DNA from: Bacteroidota bacterium
GTDB lineage: Bacteria; Bacteroidota; Ignavibacteria; SZUA-365
Assembly: GCA_018224345.1 (NCBI GenBank)
Contig: JAGTUW010000017.1
Span: 1 to 6,191, forward strand
Direction: 5' to 3'
DNA: 6,191 nucleotides
Below are positions 1 to 5,968 of this stretch, in pieces. Both the position numbers and the translations under genes were made by a program. The notes below the pieces were generated by a model. It ran no database searches, had not been told where the DNA came from, and saw only the letters and a program-made list of their open reading frames with translations. How positions within the stretch are numbered: position 1 is the first letter of the stretch; each line of letters begins with the position of its first letter.

Positions 1-721
1 CATTGTCGAAATGTGATCGCAGCTGCAGGGTCCCCTTGAAATCCCGGTAGAAGTAAGCCGCGCCGATACTCATTCCCGCACACATGCCACCATGCGCCGC
101 GTACGTCCCGTCGTTGATGAACGGCCAACCATTGACTGCGGGTTCGAACAGCGTATGGAAGCCGCCCCCCTGGCGCAGTAATTCGATCTGCGTTGCCGAA
201 ACGACGATTTCCGAGAAATGCCGGACAGCAACTTCGATCCAGTCGTCCCCACGTGCGATGGGCGCAATGGCCTCGAGCGTGCCTGCCGCGCGATTGTAAT
301 AGAATGCAAGCGGGAAGCGACCGTCGAGGTCCGTCAGCGGAATGCGCAGACGCATCGGCACTTTTGCGAAATCGCCACCGTTTTCGATGCGCAGCAGCGG
401 TGAAACAGGATGGAAATTCGGTCCGAAATCATGTTCGGTTATGTCGGCCTGGGCAATGCGTATCGTCGTGGATGAAGCATAGGCACCGGCCGGAAGTTCG
501 AGCTCAAGGCCGTCTGTTGCTGTCCCGGTTCCGCTGACAGTCACCTTCCCACCCGCGGATGGCACCGTGCTTTCCAGCACGTCTGTCAACTCCCCCGTGA
601 GAATTTTTCCGGAGTCACCCCCACCGGGCGATGAGGGGTCATCAGCGGTACAGGCAGCAAACAGAAAAACCGAAAGTGTCAGCAACGTCACATACAGAGA
701 GGGGAGTGTCGCCGTCTTCAT
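1..721 (-). CDS. Secreted lipoprotein with ZU5-like domain and candidate papain/C39-like cysteine peptidase domain (partial, C-terminus outside window)
   Basis: The minus frame is open from ATG at 721 to the left edge, giving 240 residues, and the gene continues beyond position 1. A ribosome binding site (AGGAA, 728-732) lies 6 bases upstream and supports this start. Residues 1-23 form a lipoprotein signal peptide ending FAAC, so Cys24 should be the lipidated residue. A Gly/Ser/Pro-rich linker follows (about 25-38). Residues about 55-95 (GGKVTV, then LELELPAGAYASSTTIRI) look like a ZU5 domain. Residues 161-175, with the element HFSEIVVS, are typical of the end of such modules. At 205-225 the segment GGMCAGMSIGAAYFY resembles the active-site Cys region of papain-like or C39-like peptidases, with Cys214 as candidate nucleophile. 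The His and Asp/Asn partners would lie outside the window. Lipoprotein and ZU5 calls rest on visible motifs; peptidase activity is inference. The protein could instead be a non-catalytic cell-surface module. Confidence 0.8.
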   Translation of the reverse strand, partial: MKTATLPSLYVTLLTLSVFLFAACTADDPSSPGGGDSGKILTGELTDVLESTVPSAGGKVTVSGTGTATDGLELELPAGAYASSTTIRIAQADITEHDFGPNFHPVSPLLRIENGGDFAKVPMRLRIPLTDLDGRFPLAFYYNRAAGTLEAIAPIARGDDWIEVAVRHFSEIVVSATQIELLRQGGGFHTLFEPAVNGWPFINDGTYAAHGGMCAGMSIGAAYFYRDFKGTLQLRSHFDN

Positions 722-1067
722 GGCAGGTTCCTGGTCGTGATGATTACAGAGGATAGACAGGTATGATTCTATGCGTGAAAACTATCACTTTTCCGCCGGA
801 TTTCCAATTATTATCGAATGAAACGTTTGGACACAAAGACAATAGGAACCACAGAGGGCCAGGAGAGCAAGAAGGGCTTTTTCGAGGGGGTGCGATGGCG
901 TCCCCGGCACAACCGTGAAGGTCATCGAAGCCTGGCGGAAAAATAGTCCTCTTTATTCCCTGTGGTGGTTTTTCTTTGTGACCCGAAACCGAACCGCAGG
1001 ATTTGACTGGACTCTGTCCCGAAAACTGTGTATTCTACGGCACTGAAATTCACAAGCGGTCGTTACC
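722..1067. other. Divergent intergenic region between lipoprotein and DUF697 genes
   Basis: These 346 bases carry no convincing gene. They must hold the promoters of both flanking, divergently read genes. On the plus strand a weak promoter can be proposed (see 1008-1036). On the minus strand the stretch around 760-830 is AT-richer and contains a GATAAT-like -10 hexamer without a clear -35 partner. ACCACAG near 847-853 recurs inverted as CTGTGGT near 960-966, more than 100 bases apart, which may be chance. No strong hairpin followed by a T-run is seen. Confidence 0.5.
1008..1036 (+). promoter_or_regulatory. Possible sigma-70-type promoter of the DUF697 gene
   Basis: TGGACT (1008-1013) and TATTCT (1031-1036) are separated by 17 bases, and each matches the consensus hexamer at four of six positions. 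Transcription would begin near 1043, leaving a leader of about 25 bases before the ATG at 1068. A better -35-like TTGACT at 1003-1008 is badly spaced (22 bases). This is consensus matching only. If the organism uses a Bacteroidota-type sigma factor, the true promoter may lie elsewhere. Confidence 0.3.
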
Positions 1068-2066
1068 ATGCCGAATATCCCGAGGATCAAGGACAGTATT
1101 CTTACGCGTATCTGGGAGGAACTCAAGCATGTCAACTATCAGAAGCTCAATGAAAAAGCGGGCATGTCGTTCACCATTGTCACTGCTGGCAGCCGAAATG
1201 AGATAGAGGACATGCATTGCTGGCTGGAAACGCACGATTACCCGTTGGCCACGAAATGGATGAAAGACGCCAGCATCGACGCAGGGATCGACCATGCCCG
1301 CATGCGCCGCCGTTTGCGCAGCGTAGTGGTGGATGACGCAGCGGACATTGCCCAACTGGCCAGCGAAGACCATGTGGTACTGCAACAGGCTGGGTTCTGT
1401 CTTGCTCCTCCGCGTCTGGCATCTCTGCTGGCTCCTCATGCGCGTATTCTCCATATCTATGAGCAGGGGGCGGGAGCCGTGCTGGCAGAGGAAATCATTG
1501 AGTCCCATCCCGAGCTTCGCTTCGCACTCAGTCATAGTTTCCCCGCATTTCGTAACGCACATGCACACAGGGAAATCCGGGAGACGGCAATGCAGAATGC
1601 GAGCTGGGTGCTCTTTACTGCCGCACCGAATATCGTCCCGAATCCCGCCCAGCTGTTTACCGCACCCGCGGAAGCGCTGTCCGATTTTGTCGTTATGACC
1701 ACGAATGAAATCAAGTTGATGTTCGAACTCGTCGCTCTCACAGGACGACGCGTGCAACCGATGCGGATGTTGCCTGAACTCGGCATTATTCTCGGACTTG
1801 CAAAACTCGCACAACTGACAGCGACCAATCTCACGGGAAAAATCCCTGGAGCAGGACTGGTCATCAAAGGTGGCGTCGCATATGCCTTCACATCAGCCAT
1901 CGGAGAGGCATTGTATATCTACCAGATCGCGGGTGTGCGGGTGGGACGCGATTTTATAGAAGCCCGCGCGCAGGTCTGGATGGAGGAAGGGAAACAATTT
2001 GCGCAACGTCTGCTGCGGCGGAAAAAAGAAAACAGCACACCGGAAGATGCAGACAATGGCAGATGA
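1068..2066 (+). CDS. DUF697-type membrane protein with a P-loop-less N-terminal domain, 332 aa
   Basis: Function is unknown. The C-terminal half has the layout of DUF697 proteins, which often accompany Era/YcjX-like GTPases. It starts with a segment reading ETA..NA......P.IVP (172-191). SDFVVMTTNEIKLMFELVALTG follows in two pieces (205-212 and 213-226). Hydrophobic glycine- and alanine-rich stretches come next at about 238-256 and 262-288, likely membrane-inserted helices, and then a basic tail (RRKK, 317-320). The N-terminus begins with an amphipathic helix (about 8-31) and a beta-strand-like SFTIVTAG (34-41). Related proteins have the GTPase P-loop there, but no GxxxxGK[ST] motif is present, nor a clear NKxD. 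The domain therefore looks like a degenerate or unrelated replacement of the GTPase (inference from pattern). The ATG at 1068 has no good Shine-Dalgarno sequence. The next in-frame ATG (residue 33) would remove the first helix, so the upstream start is preferred. DoxX lies 99 bases downstream. Confidence 0.75.
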   Translation: MPNIPRIKDSILTRIWEELKHVNYQKLNEKAGMSFTIVTAGSRNEIEDMHCWLETHDYPLATKWMKDASIDAGIDHARMRRRLRSVVVDDAADIAQLASEDHVVLQQAGFCLAPPRLASLLAPHARILHIYEQGAGAVLAEEIIESHPELRFALSHSFPAFRNAHAHREIRETAMQNASWVLFTAAPNIVPNPAQLFTAPAEALSDFVVMTTNEIKLMFELVALTGRRVQPMRMLPELGIILGLAKLAQLTATNLTGKIPGAGLVIKGGVAYAFTSAIGEALYIYQIAGVRVGRDFIEARAQVWMEEGKQFAQRLLRRKKENSTPEDADNGR

Positions 2067-2155
2067 CAGCTACGTGCAGCGGCCTGCAGCAATCGTCCTG
2101 ATCACGTTGCGTTCTGCAGCGTACAGAGGATCGAGAAATATTGAACCAAAAATAC

Positions 2156-2160
2156 AGGAG
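2156..2160 (+). promoter_or_regulatory. Shine-Dalgarno sequence of the DoxX gene
   Basis: AGGAG sits 5 bases before the ATG at 2166. It fixes that start over the in-frame ATG at 2211, which has no comparable site and would remove part of the first membrane helix. Confidence 0.75.
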
Positions 2161-2165
2161 TTGCT

Positions 2166-2594
2166 ATGCTCTTTCATTCGTTGGACAGATATCGTGACGC
2201 CGGATTGTTGATGCTTCGCATCGGCATCGGCATCATGTTCATGTTGCACGGCTATCCGAAACTGGAGGGAGGCCCGGAAGTCTGGACCCGTATCGGAGGC
2301 GCTCTTTCACATGTCGGCATCACTTTCGCGCCTGTATATATGGGCTTCATGGCGGCCATTGCCGAGTTCGGTGGAGGATTGCTGCTGATACTCGGTCTGT
2401 TCACCCGCCCGGCCTGTCTTCTTCTGCTCGCCACGATGACTGTCGCGGCAATCATGCATATTTCGCAGGGTGACCCCTTTTCCCAATATTCTCACTCGGT
2501 TGAAGCGGCAATCCTTTTTTTCAGCCTGCTGTTCATCGGGCCGGGGAAGTTCTCACTCGATCAGAGCTTCTATATCAGCAAATACGACGGGTGA
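2166..2594 (+). CDS. DoxX family membrane protein, 142 aa
   Basis: Small integral inner-membrane protein of the DoxX/DoxD-like family. It has four hydrophobic segments at about 13-30, 53-77, 80-100 and 111-127, the usual layout and length. Family hallmarks are visible. HGYPKL follows the first helix, a conserved Glu lies in AEFGGGLLLILGLFTR at the start of the second, and the alanine/methionine-rich third helix ends in H. The short C-terminal tail is cytoplasmic or periplasmic. Relatives have been linked to thiosulfate:quinone oxidoreduction and, in other bacteria, to thiol and redox stress complexes. Nothing in the window (no DoxA, no SodA, no rhodanese) tells which applies, so substrate and partner are unassigned. 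It follows the DUF697 gene on the same strand with a 99-base gap, so cotranscription is possible but unproven. No convincing terminator is seen behind it. Confidence 0.9.
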   Translation: MLFHSLDRYRDAGLLMLRIGIGIMFMLHGYPKLEGGPEVWTRIGGALSHVGITFAPVYMGFMAAIAEFGGGLLLILGLFTRPACLLLLATMTVAAIMHISQGDPFSQYSHSVEAAILFFSLLFIGPGKFSLDQSFYISKYDG

Positions 2595-2611
2595 GCATTG
2601 CCTCCAGGCCG

Positions 2612-2857
2612 CTACCGCAGGACGGTGAATCCACTGCGGGTTATCTCCGTCTCTGTTTCGAGAACTGCATGATATTGTCCTGACGTCAGCCCCGACACCA
2701 CATGATTCTTGTCGTGCAATATCACTGTTGCCTTCGGGGGAAGGTGGGGATATTTCAGTTTATGGAAAGAAACCGATGAAGCGCCGGGACGGACTGTCGT
2801 GCTGACGATGAATAGCTCACACGCTGCACGATGCGCAGCGCGTGCTCTCGGGCATGA
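2612..2857 (-). pseudogene. Startless open frame with sorting-domain-like C-terminal tail; remnant, frameshifted gene or unrecognised extension
   Basis: A minus-strand frame, open from 2857 to a TAG at 2614-2612, partly overlaps the end of the zinc-finger gene in another frame. After that gene's stop it reads about 66 more codons that look like real protein. These include TVRPGASSVSFHKL, a proline-rich PHLPPKATVILHD and a final VVSGLTSGQYHAVLETE...GFTVLR before the stop. The ending resembles type IX secretion sorting domains (sGL.sG.Y.v.l......k.vvlr) or a fibronectin-like strand pair, but lacks the whole domain. There is no ATG, GTG or TTG before the first usable GTG about halfway along. It could be the tail of a decayed gene, the result of an indel in the assembly, or a chance frame. 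The zinc-finger protein is already full length, so an obligatory fusion to it is unlikely. Confidence 0.3.
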
Positions 2858-3158
2858 TCAGAAGCCGGCCGAAGGGGATATGTCTGCCGCAACGTGTGCA
2901 TGTACCGATGCGTGGATGGTCGATGTTCTGCAGTGCGCGTTCGATGAGACGAAGCCGCTCTTTCGCCTGCCGCAACAGTTCTTCATTGACGCCCTTGCTG
3001 GAAATCGCATCCATACGGGAAAGACGCCCGATCGCGTTGTCGGGTGCGATGGGCTGCACCGCTTCGGTCAGGGTCTCGATATCCTGTTTCGTCTCGTCAC
3101 GCCTGCTGATGAGTGCTTCTCTCAATTGTTCGCGTTCCTCCGTGGTGAGTCCACTCAT
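2817..3158 (-). CDS. TraR/DksA-like C4 zinc-finger transcription regulator, 113 aa
   Basis: Short member of the DksA/TraR family, whose members bind the RNA polymerase secondary channel and tune initiation, often together with (p)ppGpp. The N-terminus is a long coiled-coil-prone region (about 4-33). The conserved stretch DNAIGRLSRMDAI follows at 40-52, and then a second helix (about 57-79). The zinc finger is C-x2-C-x17-C-x2-C with Cys87, Cys90, Cys108 and Cys111. All four cysteines are present, unlike redox-variant DksA proteins. The length is shorter than E. coli DksA (151 aa) and fits the small TraR/DksA proteins common in Bacteroidota-like genomes. An AGGAG site (3168-3172) is 9 bases upstream of the ATG. 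The gene starts 34 bases after the prfC stop on the same strand, so cotranscription with prfC is likely. The family call is solid; its target promoters are unknown. Confidence 0.93.
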   Translation of the reverse strand: MSGLTTEEREQLREALISRRDETKQDIETLTEAVQPIAPDNAIGRLSRMDAISSKGVNEELLRQAKERLRLIERALQNIDHPRIGTCTRCGRHIPFGRLLIMPESTRCASCSV

Positions 3159-3167
3159 AAGGTATCG

Positions 3168-3172
3168 CTCCT
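3168..3172 (-). promoter_or_regulatory. Shine-Dalgarno sequence of the zinc-finger regulator gene
   Basis: AGGAG (minus strand), 9 bases before the ATG at 3158 and inside the 34-base gap after prfC. It gives the regulator its own ribosome entry site within the presumed prfC transcript. Confidence 0.65.
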
Positions 3173-3192
3173 CTTCATGCTTGTTGAAACTC

Positions 3193-4776
3193 TCATTTCC
3201 CGAACTCCGAGGTCATGTGGAAGTCGATCGAGGCGAACATCTCTCTGGCCGCATTGAAAGCCCAGTTGCCCTCGGGGAGATACACGGGGTTGTCGTCCTT
3301 GTCCCAGGCGATATGCCGCTGTTGCAGTTTCATGAAACGATCGAGTTCCTTCTTGTCGTCACTCGTGAACCAGAAGGCCTTGTACACATTGAGCAACCGG
3401 AAGTCCGCCGTCGCACCGTATTCCTCACGCAGACGGAACAGAATGACTTCATACTGCAGCTCCCCGACCGTGCCGACGATCTTTTCATTGCCGTGCTCCC
3501 GGATGAAGAGCTGTGCAACACCCTCGTCAGTGAGTTGCCGGATCCCTTTTTCGAGTTGTTTGGACTTGAACGGATCGCGGTTGACGACGAGCTTGAAGAT
3601 CTCCGGGGAGAAACTGGGGATGCCCTTGTATGCGAGAGCCTCGCCTTCCGTCAGCGTATCTCCGATTTTGAAGCTTCCCGTGTCATGCAGGCCGATGACA
3701 TCTCCGGGCCATGCCTCGTCGATGATGTTTCGTTCATTGGCCATGAAGGAGGTCGGTGAGGTGAAACGGATCTGTTTGTTCAGCCGTGTGTGCGTATAGA
3801 ATTTCCCGCGTTCGAAACGGCCGGAGCAGACCCGGCAGAAGGCGATGCGGGCGCGGTGATTCGGATCCAGGTTGGCGTGGATTTTGAACACGAAGCCGGT
3901 GAAGGGATCCTCCTCCGGAGCGACACTGCGCGTGGATGTTTCCCGGGGAAGGGGGCGGGGGGCGACTTCGACGAAGGTGTCCAGCAGATCCTTCACACCG
4001 AAATTGTTCAACGCACTGCCGAAAAACACGGGGGCGAGATACCCGTCCCTGTAATGGTCGCGGTCGAAGGGTTCGTAGATGCCTTCGATGAGGTCGAGTT
4101 CTTCGCGGAGCTTTGTTGCCGCAGGAGCACCGATATGTTTGACGAGTGCGGCATGATCGTCTGCCGAGATACGGACGATTTCATCGGAAAGCTCGGTTTT
4201 GCTCGGCGAATACAGCGCGAGCTGCTGTTTGTAGATGTTGTACACCCCCTGAAAATTTCTTCCCATACCGATCGGCCAGGTCAGCGGTCGTGCATGAATA
4301 CCGAACTCCCGCTCGAGTTCATCGAGGAGTGTGAATGCCTCCTGTCCCTCGCGATCGAGTTTGTTGATGAAGGCGATCACCGGCGTGCTGCGCATACGGC
4401 AGACTTCCATCAGTTTCCGTGTCTGTTCCTCGACACCCTTGGCGGCATCGATGACCAGAATGACGCTGTCGACGGCCGTCAGTGTGCGGTAGGTGTCCTC
4501 GGCGAAATCCTTGTGTCCCGGTGTATCGAGAATGGTGATTTTATAACCCTCGTACTCGAAACCCATGACCGAAGTCGCAACGGAGATGCCGCGTTGCTTC
4601 TCGATCTCCATGAAATCCGATGTCGCCGTCTTGCGTATTTTATTGTTTTTGACAGCTCCGGCGGTGTGAATCGCCCCGCCGAACAGGAGCAGCTTTTCGG
4701 TGAGCGTGGTTTTCCCCGCGTCGGGGTGACTGATGATGCCGAAAGTGCGTCGGCGCGCGAGTTCATGTGAGGTCAT
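3193..4776 (-). CDS. prfC: Peptide chain release factor 3 (RF3), 527 aa
   Basis: RF3 is the cytoplasmic translational GTPase that ejects RF1/RF2 from the ribosome after peptide release. The G domain is complete. G1 is SHPDAGKTT (16-24), the switch I region is QRGISVATSVM (61-71), G3 is DTPGH (84-88), G4 is NKLD (138-141), and the SAL element of G5 is near residue 263. The RF3-specific stretches EDTYRTLTAVDS (93-104) and TWPIGMGRNFQGVYNI separate it from EF-G and TetM-type proteins. The later domains include the PFTGFVFKI beta-barrel start and a GELQYEV element, ending near ..SEFGK. From the ATG at 4776 the length (527) matches E. coli RF3 (529). An upstream ATG at 4887 would add 37 residues with no family counterpart. 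The chosen start has little Shine-Dalgarno sequence. Residue 89 is Lys, where RF3 proteins such as E. coli's have Glu (DTPGHEDF), a small oddity. The zinc-finger regulator follows 34 bases downstream. Confidence 0.97.
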   Translation of the reverse strand: MTSHELARRRTFGIISHPDAGKTTLTEKLLLFGGAIHTAGAVKNNKIRKTATSDFMEIEKQRGISVATSVMGFEYEGYKITILDTPGHKDFAEDTYRTLTAVDSVILVIDAAKGVEEQTRKLMEVCRMRSTPVIAFINKLDREGQEAFTLLDELEREFGIHARPLTWPIGMGRNFQGVYNIYKQQLALYSPSKTELSDEIVRISADDHAALVKHIGAPAATKLREELDLIEGIYEPFDRDHYRDGYLAPVFFGSALNNFGVKDLLDTFVEVAPRPLPRETSTRSVAPEEDPFTGFVFKIHANLDPNHRARIAFCRVCSGRFERGKFYTHTRLNKQIRFTSPTSFMANERNIIDEAWPGDVIGLHDTGSFKIGDTLTEGEALAYKGIPSFSPEIFKLVVNRDPFKSKQLEKGIRQLTDEGVAQLFIREHGNEKIVGTVGELQYEVILFRLREEYGATADFRLLNVYKAFWFTSDDKKELDRFMKLQQRHIAWDKDDNPVYLPEGNWAFNAAREMFASIDFHMTSEFGK

Positions 4777-4810
4777 TGGATACGGAAGCGATAGTATGTG
4801 TGACGTCGCT

Positions 4811-4821
4811 GTGACCGTCAC
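4811..4821. repeat. Small perfect inverted repeat in the prfC leader (GTGAC-C-GTCAC)
   Basis: An 11-base palindrome with 5-base arms lies 35 bases upstream of the prfC ATG. A second TGACGTC element sits next to it at 4801-4807, so TGAC/GTCA half-sites cluster here. It could be an operator or a small leader hairpin, but palindromes this short also arise by chance. Confidence 0.25.
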
Positions 4822-5026
4822 GATGCAATGATGAATGAAATATAAATGGAAAGAAGCCGTAGCAGCCTGTCGGAAAGGACGGCTCACGGTGGAGGCAGGG
4901 GGATATGCAAATGATATTCCATCACAACCATTTATTTTACAAAGAAAACAGGGAAAACAAAAATAGTGGACAACGCGAGGGACAGGGCACAGGCCTGCCT
5001 GCCTCCCGCTGCGTCACGGGAAGTGG

Positions 5027-5055
5027 TTGCCGCTGGTCCCGGACTGTGTTATCTT
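5027..5055 (+). promoter_or_regulatory. Candidate sigma-70-type promoter of the phosphoesterase-sensor operon
   Basis: TTGCCG (5027-5032) and TATCTT (5050-5055) are separated by exactly 17 bases, and each matches consensus at four of six positions, including TTG and the first TAT. Transcription would start near 5062, leaving a leader of about 130 bases before the ATG at 5194. That leader contains the two hairpins described below. The assignment rests on consensus and spacing only. Confidence 0.4.
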
Positions 5056-5064
5056 GAATCCATA

Positions 5065-5088
5065 CAGTCGGCGGTACGGACTGCCGCC
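5065..5088 (+). promoter_or_regulatory. Leader hairpin with two mutually exclusive pairings
   Basis: GGCGGTA (5070-5076) can pair with TGCCGCC (5082-5088), a 7-bp stem with one G-U pair and a 5-base loop. CAGTC (5065-5069) can instead pair with GACTG (5079-5083) in a 5-bp stem. The two share bases 5082-5083, and the second stem's loop contains the first stem's 5' arm, so they cannot form together. It lies at the very start of the predicted transcript. No match to a known riboswitch class was recognised. Confidence 0.35.
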
Positions 5089-5113
5089 ACATTCTTTCCC
5101 AACCATAAGTCCT

Positions 5114-5139
5114 GCACCGTCGATGCGCAGTGACGGTGC
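5114..5139 (+). promoter_or_regulatory. Perfect 8-bp leader hairpin upstream of the phosphoesterase gene
   Basis: GCACCGTC (5114-5121) and GACGGTGC (5132-5139) are exact reverse complements around a 10-base loop that itself contains the palindrome TGCGCA. It is not followed by a T-run, so it is not a classical terminator, and it lies about 40 bases before the likely ribosome binding site. It could be a structured leader element, an mRNA-stabilising hairpin or a protein-binding site. Confidence 0.4.
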
Positions 5140-5193
5140 GTTCCGGCCCGGTCTCAACTTCCATTGTGTCACGACAGCGAGGCAGTACGCAGC

Positions 5194-5961
5194 ATGAGGA
5201 TCGGTTTTCTCTCGGACATACACGAGGATGTTGAAAGTTTGCGTGCCGCGATTGCCGAACTCGAGCGTCGCGGATGTGATCAGCTCGTCTGTCTCGGTGA
5301 CATTGTCGGGTTTACGTTGCCGTTCATGCGATATATAAGGACGAGAGATGCGAACCGTTGTCTGGAAATGGTACGCGACCAATGTGTGGCCGTTGTCGCC
5401 GGGAACCATGATCTCTATGCCGTTCGACGTACCCCGGAATACAACGCTGGTTTTCCCTATCGGGAGAACTGGTATGAGCTTGATTATGACGTCCGTGCGC
5501 GTCTGTCAAAAAATCGTATCTGGCTTTATGAGGACAGCGAACTCCCTCCCTTTCTGACTCCCGCATCAAGTGAGTACCTTCGTTCGCTCCCGGAATATAT
5601 CGTGATGACCATCGATGATATTCCTTTCTTCTTTTCGCATTTTCATTATCCCGATCTGTCCGGCTCCCGCATCGATTCATTGAAGAAGGCGCGGGAGCTG
5701 TGGCCGCATTTCCGTTTCATGACAGAGCAGGATTGTCTGATCGGATGTTCAGGACACGGCCACCCCGAGGGGTATGCCCGTTCGGACTTACGATTATTGC
5801 GCTTCCATCCCTTCGGCAGTTATCAGGTCGAACGTACGCAGCAGTGGATCGTGTGTCCCTGCGTCGCAAACACCACACGTGCAAACGGCGTCATGGTGTT
5901 TGATACCCGTGCTTTTGTGATCGAGGCTATCCCCCTCGCTTCCGGAAAAACCATTGTGTAG
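5194..5961 (+). CDS. Calcineurin-like metallophosphoesterase, 255 aa
   Basis: Predicted cytoplasmic binuclear-metal phosphoesterase; no signal peptide. All five metal-site motifs of the family are visible in order: SDIH (Asp8, His10), LGDIVG (Asp36), GNHD (Asn71, His72), SHFH (His149, possibly His151) and GHGH (His188, His190). Size and motif spacing fit the compact YfcE-like/MPE group acting on phosphodiesters or phosphomonoesters; the substrate cannot be told. The usual NPGS-type element near the C-terminus is replaced by CPCVANTTRANG (about 219-230). The insert between GNHD and SHFH (about 74-147) is long and rich in aromatic residues and may shape the substrate pocket. The start at 5194 places the first beta-strand correctly (MRIGFLSDIH); a GAGG (5179-5182) lies 11 bases upstream. 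A TTG at 5164 would add ten residues without family support. The sensor gene follows 7 bases downstream. Confidence 0.9.
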   Translation: MRIGFLSDIHEDVESLRAAIAELERRGCDQLVCLGDIVGFTLPFMRYIRTRDANRCLEMVRDQCVAVVAGNHDLYAVRRTPEYNAGFPYRENWYELDYDVRARLSKNRIWLYEDSELPPFLTPASSEYLRSLPEYIVMTIDDIPFFFSHFHYPDLSGSRIDSLKKARELWPHFRFMTEQDCLIGCSGHGHPEGYARSDLRLLRFHPFGSYQVERTQQWIVCPCVANTTRANGVMVFDTRAFVIEAIPLASGKTIV

Positions 5962-5964
5962 GTG
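5960..5964 (+). promoter_or_regulatory. Shine-Dalgarno sequence of the sensor gene, overlapping the phosphoesterase stop codon
   Basis: AGGTG (5960-5964) begins within the TAG stop of the phosphoesterase gene (5959-5961) and lies 4 bases before the ATG at 5969. Ribosomes finishing the first gene would therefore sit on the start site of the second, the usual arrangement for translational coupling. Confidence 0.6.
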
Positions 5965-5968
5965 TGAT

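Larger units (their letters stand above)
4777..5193. other. Divergent control region between prfC and the phosphoesterase operon
   Basis: These 417 bases hold no convincing gene. They contain the leader of prfC (minus) and the promoter and leader of the phosphoesterase gene (plus). The part at about 4905-4970 is strikingly AT-rich compared with its surroundings and is the likely site of divergent promoter elements, though no well-spaced hexamer pair for prfC could be found there. An imperfect inverted repeat spans 4975-5009 (arms of 12 with two mismatches and one G-T pair, 11-base loop). It is followed at some distance on the minus strand by T-rich sequence, too far for a standard terminator. 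A further inverted repeat and two hairpins are listed separately. Confidence 0.55.

Noticed and set aside
1050..1814. Minus-strand open frame (254 codons) antisense to the DUF697 gene
   Set aside because: Cys/His/Arg-rich composition typical of antisense frames; the plus-strand protein has recognisable family structure.
2615..2639. CCGCAG...CTGCGG hairpin as terminator behind DoxX
   Set aside because: Only 6 bp with a 13-base loop and no T-run on either strand.
2731..2744. CCTTC-GGGG-GAAGG hairpin as terminator between convergent genes
   Set aside because: Short stem, followed only by a broken T-rich stretch (GATATTTCAGTTT); not convincing on either strand.
2842..3759. Plus-strand open frame (305 codons) over the zinc-finger gene and the end of prfC
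   Set aside because: Antisense shadow of two well-supported genes, with a serine/arginine-rich composition and no ribosome binding site or family features.
3790..4770. Long plus-strand open frame (326 codons) antisense to prfC
   Set aside because: It lies entirely over the prfC G domains, is rich in unlikely acidic/cysteine runs, has no recognisable domain, and is a shadow of a clear RF3 gene.
4777..4887. N-terminal extension of RF3 from an ATG at 4887
   Set aside because: The 37 extra residues have no RF3 counterpart, and the shorter product matches the family length and normal N-terminus.
5164..5193. TTG start for the phosphoesterase at 5164
   Set aside because: The ATG at 5194 starts directly at the conserved first strand; the ten extra residues have no family support.
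5014..5409. Minus-strand open frame (131 codons) crossing the phosphoesterase promoter region
   Set aside because: Covers the leader hairpins and the start of a well-supported plus-strand gene, with no recognisable domain or ribosome binding site.
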